A DNA stretch of 64,000 bases from Smaragdicoccus niigatensis DSM 44881 = NBRC 103563 (GTDB taxonomy: Bacteria > Actinomycetota > Actinomycetes > Mycobacteriales > Mycobacteriaceae), in assembly GCF_000380645.1 (NCBI RefSeq), contig NZ_AQXZ01000018.1, positions 868,001-932,000 on the forward strand, written 5' to 3'. Position 1 is the stretch's first letter; each line of letters opens with the position of its first letter. Below are positions 59,390-64,000 of the stretch, in pieces. The position numbers were made by a program, and so were the translations under genes. The notes under the pieces are model-generated. The model worked only from the letters and a program-made list of their open reading frames with translations, did not search any database and had not been told where the DNA came from.

Positions 59390-59971
59390 TCACGGCGTGA
59401 CCGTGACGGTGGTGCCAACCTCGGTCCAGTCATACAGCCACCGCATCGCGTCGTCCGGCAGGCGGACGCAACCGTGCGAGCCGTCCGTCACGAAGTTCGC
59501 CGCACCAAACGGGATGACTTGCCACGACGCGTCGTGAAACCCGAAGTCACCGAAGAAGGGCATCCAGTAGTGCACGAAGTCGCTGTAGCCCGGCCCCTCG
59601 AGCGTGCGGTCGACTTCCTTGGCTTCGATGTACCACGTACCGGTCGGTGTCCCCTGCCCGGAAGCGACCGCGCCCGTCGTGACCGGTGACGTACGAATCT
59701 CCCGCGGGCCCTCACACATCCACGCGAATTGCTTCGACAGGCTGACCTCGATCAGCTTGGCATCCGTGTTCGCTGAACATGGCGAATAGGCAAGGCCCGG
59801 CGATGGTTTCGGGGCCGTCACCGCGGGTGCCGCAGCCATGACAAGCGGTCTGGCGTCGCCGAAGTTCTGCACTTCGGGTGACTTGCTCGCACAGCCGGCA
59901 GCGAGCATCACCGAGACCGCCGCCACGACGCGACTGCCTGGATGTGCTCGATTGGTGGCCACGATCACCAA
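59390..59971 (-). CDS. L,D-transpeptidase (YkuD), probable lipoprotein
   Basis: A 193-residue cell-wall cross-linking enzyme. The lipobox LAAGC (Cys27) suggests a membrane lipid anchor. The YkuD motif is HDASWQVIPFG..., then SHGCVRLP with His166 and Cys168 as catalytic residues. A TTG at 59971 or GTG at 59962 may start it. It forms 3-3 cross-links in mycobacterial-type peptidoglycan. It lies between sufR and the ankyrin gene on the same strand. Confidence 0.88.
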   Translation of the reverse strand: MVIVATNRAHPGSRVVAAVSVMLAAGCASKSPEVQNFGDARPLVMAAAPAVTAPKPSPGLAYSPCSANTDAKLIEVSLSKQFAWMCEGPREIRTSPVTTGAVASGQGTPTGTWYIEAKEVDRTLEGPGYSDFVHYWMPFFGDFGFHDASWQVIPFGAANFVTDGSHGCVRLPDDAMRWLYDWTEVGTTVTVTP

Positions 59972-59995
59972 GTTACGAGCCGTCTGCGATCTCGG

Positions 59996-61120
59996 CTACG
60001 AACCTCGCAAAATGCTCACGATCTGAGTCTGTCCCTTTGCCTGCGCGTGCTCCAACGCAGTGACTCCGTTGCGGTCCTTGATGGATTTGTCGGCGCCCGC
60101 CCCGAGCAGAATCCGGACGATCTCCTGATACTTCGCGCTGCCGTCGCCATAGACGACGGCTTCGAGCAACGCTGTCCAGCCCGGATCGTTGACGTGGTTG
60201 ACGTCGATCCCCGTCTGCACCACACGACGCACGTAATCGACGTGCCCACGCTCACTCGCTGGAATCACCGACAGACCACCGAATCGGTTCTCGATCGCCA
60301 GATCCGGGTTCGCCGGAAGCAAGACCTCCAGCATCCGAACGCTGCCCGTGACGCCGGTGACCAACCACGGGGTGTCGTGCCGGTCGTCGAGTGAGTCCGG
60401 GTCCGCACCCATGGCAACGAGGAGTCGGGCCGACTCGACGTGGTCGAAGGTCGCGGCAAGCAGCAGCGCAGTGCGCTGATGATCGTCGCGGGCCTCGATG
60501 TTGGCACCGGCTCGCAGAGCCAGAGCAACTCGGTCCGGGTCGCCTGCCGCCGCCGCTTCCAGCAGGGCCGTGTCCGGGTTCGCCGGCAGGGGCGTTCCGG
60601 TCAGCATCGTGAGAATCCTTTCGGAATTGGTCAGTCCACGGTGCTGGGCCATCTGAAGCGGAGTCAGGCCCTCACTCCCCGATCGATCCGTGAGCCGCAC
60701 ACCGCCGGCCGCGAGTGCCCGGATGGCGGTCGCATACTCGGCATCGTCCTTGCCGTACCAAACGACCTCGTGAATGGCCTGGTAGCCGCTTCGATTGACG
60801 TGGTCGCGATCGATTCCGGCCCGGAGCAGTGCACCCACGATCAACCCGTGCCCGCGCTCGGCGGCCCGGATGAGGCCCGTGCCGTTATAACTGTCCTTGT
60901 CGTTGACCTCAGCGCCGTGTTCGAGCGTGAGGCGCAGCAACTCCAGATATCCCTCGCTCGTGGCGATGAGGAATGCGGACTGTTGGGTGTCGTCTTTTGC
61001 GTTGACGTTCGCACCTGACTCGATCAGCTTTCGGGCCGATTCGACATCGTTGCGCCAGGCCGCCGCACGCAGCTGTGAATCAAGCTCAGCCTGATCTGCT
61101 GCCGCGAGCGGTGCGGCTCT
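59996..61120 (-). CDS. Ankyrin-repeat protein without a canonical start
   Basis: Ankyrin repeats cover the frame from about 61060 to the stop at 59996 (for example GANVNAKDDTQQSAFLIATS, GAEVNDKDSYNGTGLIRAAE, GADKSIKDRNGVTALEHAQ). The frame is open and ankyrin-like up to the SMP-30 stop codon at 61121, but no ATG or GTG occurs; the first standard start is TTG at 60940, which would cut the first repeat. Residues just after that stop read RAAPLAAADQAELDSQLRAA, like the start of a mature exported protein. It may use a non-standard start, read-through, or be a damaged gene. Coordinates give the open frame. Confidence 0.7.
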   Translation of the reverse strand, partial: RAAPLAAADQAELDSQLRAAAWRNDVESARKLIESGANVNAKDDTQQSAFLIATSEGYLELLRLTLEHGAEVNDKDSYNGTGLIRAAERGHGLIVGALLRAGIDRDHVNRSGYQAIHEVVWYGKDDAEYATAIRALAAGGVRLTDRSGSEGLTPLQMAQHRGLTNSERILTMLTGTPLPANPDTALLEAAAAGDPDRVALALRAGANIEARDDHQRTALLLAATFDHVESARLLVAMGADPDSLDDRHDTPWLVTGVTGSVRMLEVLLPANPDLAIENRFGGLSVIPASERGHVDYVRRVVQTGIDVNHVNDPGWTALLEAVVYGDGSAKYQEIVRILLGAGADKSIKDRNGVTALEHAQAKGQTQIVSILRGS

Positions 61121-62080
61121 TCAAACGGTCGGGTCGGTGACCACCTCGAACGGACCCGTCGGCGGCTCCTCCTTGAAGTTGCTGTCGACGAAGAGCGTTT
61201 GCCCGCGAAGCGGCTTCGCCGTGGTGAACACGCGCTTCGGATCGGTCCGCTCTTCGCGGACCTTCTCCACGGCGGAGCCATCGGCGGTAAGGCGCAGGGT
61301 GGCGAGCAGGTGGTCGAAGTTCCGAACGACCGTGAGGGTGTCGCCCTGCAGGATGAGGCCGTCGGCGTTGTTCAGTCCCGTTCCGCCCCGAACAGCCGTC
61401 GCGGCACCGGTCTTAGTGTCGAACCGCCACAGCATTCCCGTGTTGCCCTGCGCAACGACGAACGCCGACCGATCGGCGCTGAGCACGATGCCCCCGAGAT
61501 TGAAGCCTTCCTTGCGCTCGATCTGGCCCTTGGCGTCCGCCCAGAGGGTCGCCTTCCAGGCGGAGCCGTCGAGGGCAATCCGGAAGATCTGCGGGTCGTT
61601 CGAGTTCGTGAAGTACGCGGCACCGTCCGGTCCGATCGCGACGTCGTTGAGGAACACCTGGTTGCCCGGTGCCCGGAGAGCCGCGAGCAGCGTGCCTTCG
61701 GGGCTGTAGACCCACAGGTCCGGTTTGTCGTTGCCGATTCCGTTCGGCCCGCCGGCGATGTAGATGCGCCCCTCACTGTCGACCGTGATGCCGCGAGCGG
61801 TGGTGCGGCCGTCGGTGCCGTCGCCCTTCAGCCATTCCTCGGTCTTCGCGACGCCCGAGGTTCCGCGGTGGATCTCGCCACCGCTCACCTCGCTGACATA
61901 GAAAACCCCACGCTTGTCGTCCACGCCGATTCCCTCGAAGGTCGATCCGGTCGCGTCGGCTGTCAGCTGGTAGGTCGACGGCAACTGCGGCGCCGAGGCG
62001 GACTGCGCCTCGCTCTGGCAGGCGGTGCTCAGAATGGCGATCGACAGGAGTGCGGAAGTGAGGGCGAGTTTGCGTTTCAT
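61121..62080 (-). CDS. SMP-30/gluconolactonase-like lipoprotein
   Basis: A 319-residue exported protein. The lipobox LSTAC (Cys near 21) indicates a lipoprotein. The mature part is a beta-propeller with GIGVDDKRGVFYVSEVSGGE, RGITVDSEGRIYIAGG, LNDVAIGPDGAAYFTNSND and LFVDSN. Such proteins bind sugar lactones or act as scaffolds. ATG at 62080. Its stop is in frame with, and directly before, the ankyrin frame. Confidence 0.85.
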   Translation of the reverse strand: MKRKLALTSALLSIAILSTACQSEAQSASAPQLPSTYQLTADATGSTFEGIGVDDKRGVFYVSEVSGGEIHRGTSGVAKTEEWLKGDGTDGRTTARGITVDSEGRIYIAGGPNGIGNDKPDLWVYSPEGTLLAALRAPGNQVFLNDVAIGPDGAAYFTNSNDPQIFRIALDGSAWKATLWADAKGQIERKEGFNLGGIVLSADRSAFVVAQGNTGMLWRFDTKTGAATAVRGGTGLNNADGLILQGDTLTVVRNFDHLLATLRLTADGSAVEKVREERTDPKRVFTTAKPLRGQTLFVDSNFKEEPPTGPFEVVTDPTV

Positions 62081-62192
62081 GCCTTCCACCGTGCTTTGTG
62101 GGACCCCTCGCCGGCGTCGGGCAACCGGTCACCATCAGATAGCCAATCGGATGATGCCGAGCCCTCGGCTGCCTCCCTAAGCTGGAACGATC

Positions 62193-63329
62193 ATGTGTGC
62201 ACAGAGCCAGCCCTCCGGAGTCCGCGGGATACTCGCGCCCGTCGCCCGGCTCGATCTCTGGTTGCACGTCGTGCTCGTCGTCCTTGTTGTGACGTCCGCG
62301 GTTCGCTACGTCATGCGGCACGGCCTCGGCCTGACGGGAGTGCTCGTTCTCCTTGGTGCCGTGGGGCTCGTTCTTGCCTATTCCGCGCGATCTCTGCTGC
62401 CCGGCCGAGTGTGGTGGCCCGCGACTTGGGTCACCGGGATCGTCGTGCTGTGGACCGCGCTCACGATCGCGGCGCCGTCCTTTGCGTGGTGTGCGGTCCC
62501 GGTCGCGTTCGCGGTCTTGCGCATCATCCCGTTTCGCCCTGCCACGGCCGTTGTCGCGCTCATGACCCTGGTCGTGGCTGGGTCGTGGCTGCGGATCACC
62601 GGCACCTTCGACCCGACTCTGATCGCCGGTCCCTTGGGCATCGCGCTCGTGACCACGATCGCCTATCGGGCTCTCGAACGGACGCAGGCCGACCTCGCCG
62701 AGGAACAGCATCGCAGCGGCGTTCTCGCCGAACGCACGCGGCTGTCGCGCGACATTCACGATTCGGTGGGGCAAGGATTGTCGAGCATCAACCTGCTCCT
62801 CCAAGCCGCGGAACAGTCCTGGACGACCGACCCGCAGGCCTCCCGCGAGCACGTCGGCACCGCTGCCGCGACGGCACGAGACGGACTCGACGAAGTGCGG
62901 CGCGTCGTCCGCGACCTCGCGCCCGCTGACGTCTCAAATGTCGAATCCGCGCTCGGACAGGTTGCGCGGGAAGCTGCACTCGGCTTCCCGGTCGAGGTTC
63001 GAATCGACGGCACATCGCGACCCGTGCCGCCTGCCGTCGCGTCGGCGCTGGTCCGGACTGCGCGTGGCGCACTTGCCAACGTCCGCGAGCACGCCGACGC
63101 GAGCCGTGCCGCGGTGACACTCACCTATCACGCCGACGAAATCCGGCTCGATATTCGGGACGACGGTCGCGGATTCAGGCCCGCGAACATTCGCCCCGAC
63201 GGACTTCGAGGTCGAGGCTTGCGCGGAATCCGCGAGCGTGCCGAACAACTGGGCGGTCAGGCTGAGATGGAGAGCGCGCCGGGCGAGGGCGCGACCGTTT
63301 CCGTGCGATTCCCCTTGGAGGATCGATGA
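62193..63329 (+). CDS. Sensor histidine kinase (HisKA_3, NarX/DegS type)
   Basis: A 378-residue membrane kinase with four or five N-terminal membrane helices (about 22-155). The phospho-acceptor box is LSRDIHDSVGQGLSSINLL (about 187-205), and the ATPase lid has IRDDGRGFRP, GLRGIRERAEQLGG. ATG at 62193. It overlaps the response regulator gene by ATGA, so both are one unit. Signal unknown. Confidence 0.92.
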   Translation: MCAQSQPSGVRGILAPVARLDLWLHVVLVVLVVTSAVRYVMRHGLGLTGVLVLLGAVGLVLAYSARSLLPGRVWWPATWVTGIVVLWTALTIAAPSFAWCAVPVAFAVLRIIPFRPATAVVALMTLVVAGSWLRITGTFDPTLIAGPLGIALVTTIAYRALERTQADLAEEQHRSGVLAERTRLSRDIHDSVGQGLSSINLLLQAAEQSWTTDPQASREHVGTAAATARDGLDEVRRVVRDLAPADVSNVESALGQVAREAALGFPVEVRIDGTSRPVPPAVASALVRTARGALANVREHADASRAAVTLTYHADEIRLDIRDDGRGFRPANIRPDGLRGRGLRGIRERAEQLGGQAEMESAPGEGATVSVRFPLEDR

Positions 63330-63946
63330 TCACGATCGTCATCGTCGACGACCACCCCGTCGTACGCGCGGGACTTCGCGCGCTCGTCGACGGACAGGCA
63401 GACCTCTCGGTCGTCGGCGAGGCGGACGGCCTCGAGAGTGCGATTTCCGTCGTCGGCGAAGCGACTCCTGACGTCGTTCTCATGGATCTGAGCCTCGGCC
63501 ATGCGGCGGTCGGTGGTGCGGATATCACCGCCCGACTGCGTGCTCTTCCACATCCGCCCGAAGTCCTTGTCCTGACCACATACGACACCGAATCCGACGT
63601 CATCCGCGTGCTGGAATCCGGAGCACGCGGCTATCTGCTGAAGGACACCCCGCCGGCCGATCTTTTCGCCGGGATCCGGGCTACCGCTCGCGGCGAGACC
63701 GTCCTGGCGCCAACGGTCGCCGCGACGCTGGTCCGACGGACGGTCGCCCCCGCAATCACCGAACGGGAAGTCGAAGTCCTCCAACTGCTGTCGAAGGGCC
63801 TGGGCAACAAGGAAATGGCTCGGGAACTGTTCGTTTCCGAGGCGACGGTGAAGTCGCACCTTTCGCACATTTATACGAAGCTCGGCGTCGATACCCGAGC
63901 CGGCGCCGTTGCCACCGCGATCGAACGGCGGATCATTCGGGCTTAG
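63326..63946 (+). CDS. NarL/LuxR-type response regulator
   Basis: A 206-residue regulator. The receiver has VDDHPVVRAGL at the start, VVLMDLS with the phospho-acceptor Asp (about 54), and LLKDTPP. The C-terminal HTH is ITEREVEVLQLLSKGLGNKEMARELF with SEATVKSHLSHIYTKLGV. It is the partner of the kinase encoded just before. Confidence 0.94.
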   Translation: MITIVIVDDHPVVRAGLRALVDGQADLSVVGEADGLESAISVVGEATPDVVLMDLSLGHAAVGGADITARLRALPHPPEVLVLTTYDTESDVIRVLESGARGYLLKDTPPADLFAGIRATARGETVLAPTVAATLVRRTVAPAITEREVEVLQLLSKGLGNKEMARELFVSEATVKSHLSHIYTKLGVDTRAGAVATAIERRIIRA

Positions 63947-63973
63947 GCGTCTGTGGTCCGTTAGGGTGCGAGA

Positions 63974-64000
63974 GTGACGGTAACCGAGGCCTCTCCAGTC
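63974..64000 (+). CDS. Possible start of a further gene (cut by the edge)
   Basis: GTG at 63974 opens a frame (VTVTEASPV) that runs off the right edge after nine codons. Only its position, 27 nt after the response regulator, supports it. Confidence 0.3.

Overview
The window (about 64% G+C by eye) looks like the chromosome of a mycolic-acid-producing actinobacterium of the order Mycobacteriales, probably a Rhodococcus- or Nocardia-like member. The main reason is gene order. Read on the complementary strand, it carries hemH-inhA-fabG-VWA-DUF58-moxR-ripA-Rv1476, divergent acn, an AcnR-type regulator, an ABC-F ATPase and sufR-B-D-C-S-U-T, in the same relative order as M. tuberculosis Rv1460-Rv1485. 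InhA, MabA, RipA and a DUF4185 (GH183-like) secreted arabinan hydrolase also fit an arabinogalactan-mycolate envelope. The genus cannot be fixed from this sequence.

Layout. 1-9.4 kb, minus strand: hemH (cut by the edge), inhA, fabG, VWA, DUF58, moxR, ripA with a structured leader, an Rv1476-like protein, then a membrane-anchored serine protease. 9.5-13.3 kb, plus: acn behind an AcnR-type operator, a 150-bp palindromic element, and the TetR regulator. 13.4-25.4 kb, mixed: LysE exporter, aquaporin, a coupled pair of small conserved proteins, a UvrA-like ATPase with a methyltransferase, a small HTH protein, a lytic transglycosylase, an aldo-keto reductase, a MarR/hydrolase pair around a 32-bp palindrome, a glycosyltransferase and the ABC-F protein. 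25.5-33.2 kb: AraC regulator divergent from a three-domain desaturase-reductase-ferredoxin fusion, a lycopene-cyclase-like gene, Ku, and a K+ channel with a DUF445 protein. 34.3-41.3 kb: a large LuxR (LAL) regulator divergent from a tight FAD oxidoreductase-DUF1365-CFA synthase-like-DUF1295 operon. 41.4-53.1 kb: MocR regulator with a divergent 46-residue membrane protein, GH183-like secreted protein, Trk-type K+ uptake pair, GGDEF-EAL protein, a DUF347 membrane protein, a 13E12-type HNH protein and a PknD-like kinase. 53.1-59.4 kb, minus: suf operon. 59.4-64 kb: L,D-transpeptidase, ankyrin protein, SMP-30 lipoprotein, and a two-component system.

The conserved backbone serves cell-wall synthesis and remodelling, haem and Fe-S biogenesis, and aconitase. 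Relative to M. tuberculosis, accessory genes sit between the acnR and ABC-F homologues (13.4-23.8 kb) and between the ABC-F and sufT homologues (25.4-53.1 kb). The points most worth a second look are the desaturase fusion, the LAL-linked lipid-modification operon, a 75-bp repeat present both between operon genes and inside a uvrA-like gene, the large palindrome after acn, an ankyrin reading frame that continues straight from the stop of SMP-30 without a start codon, and the regulatory palindromes before acn, sufR, ripA and the MarR gene.
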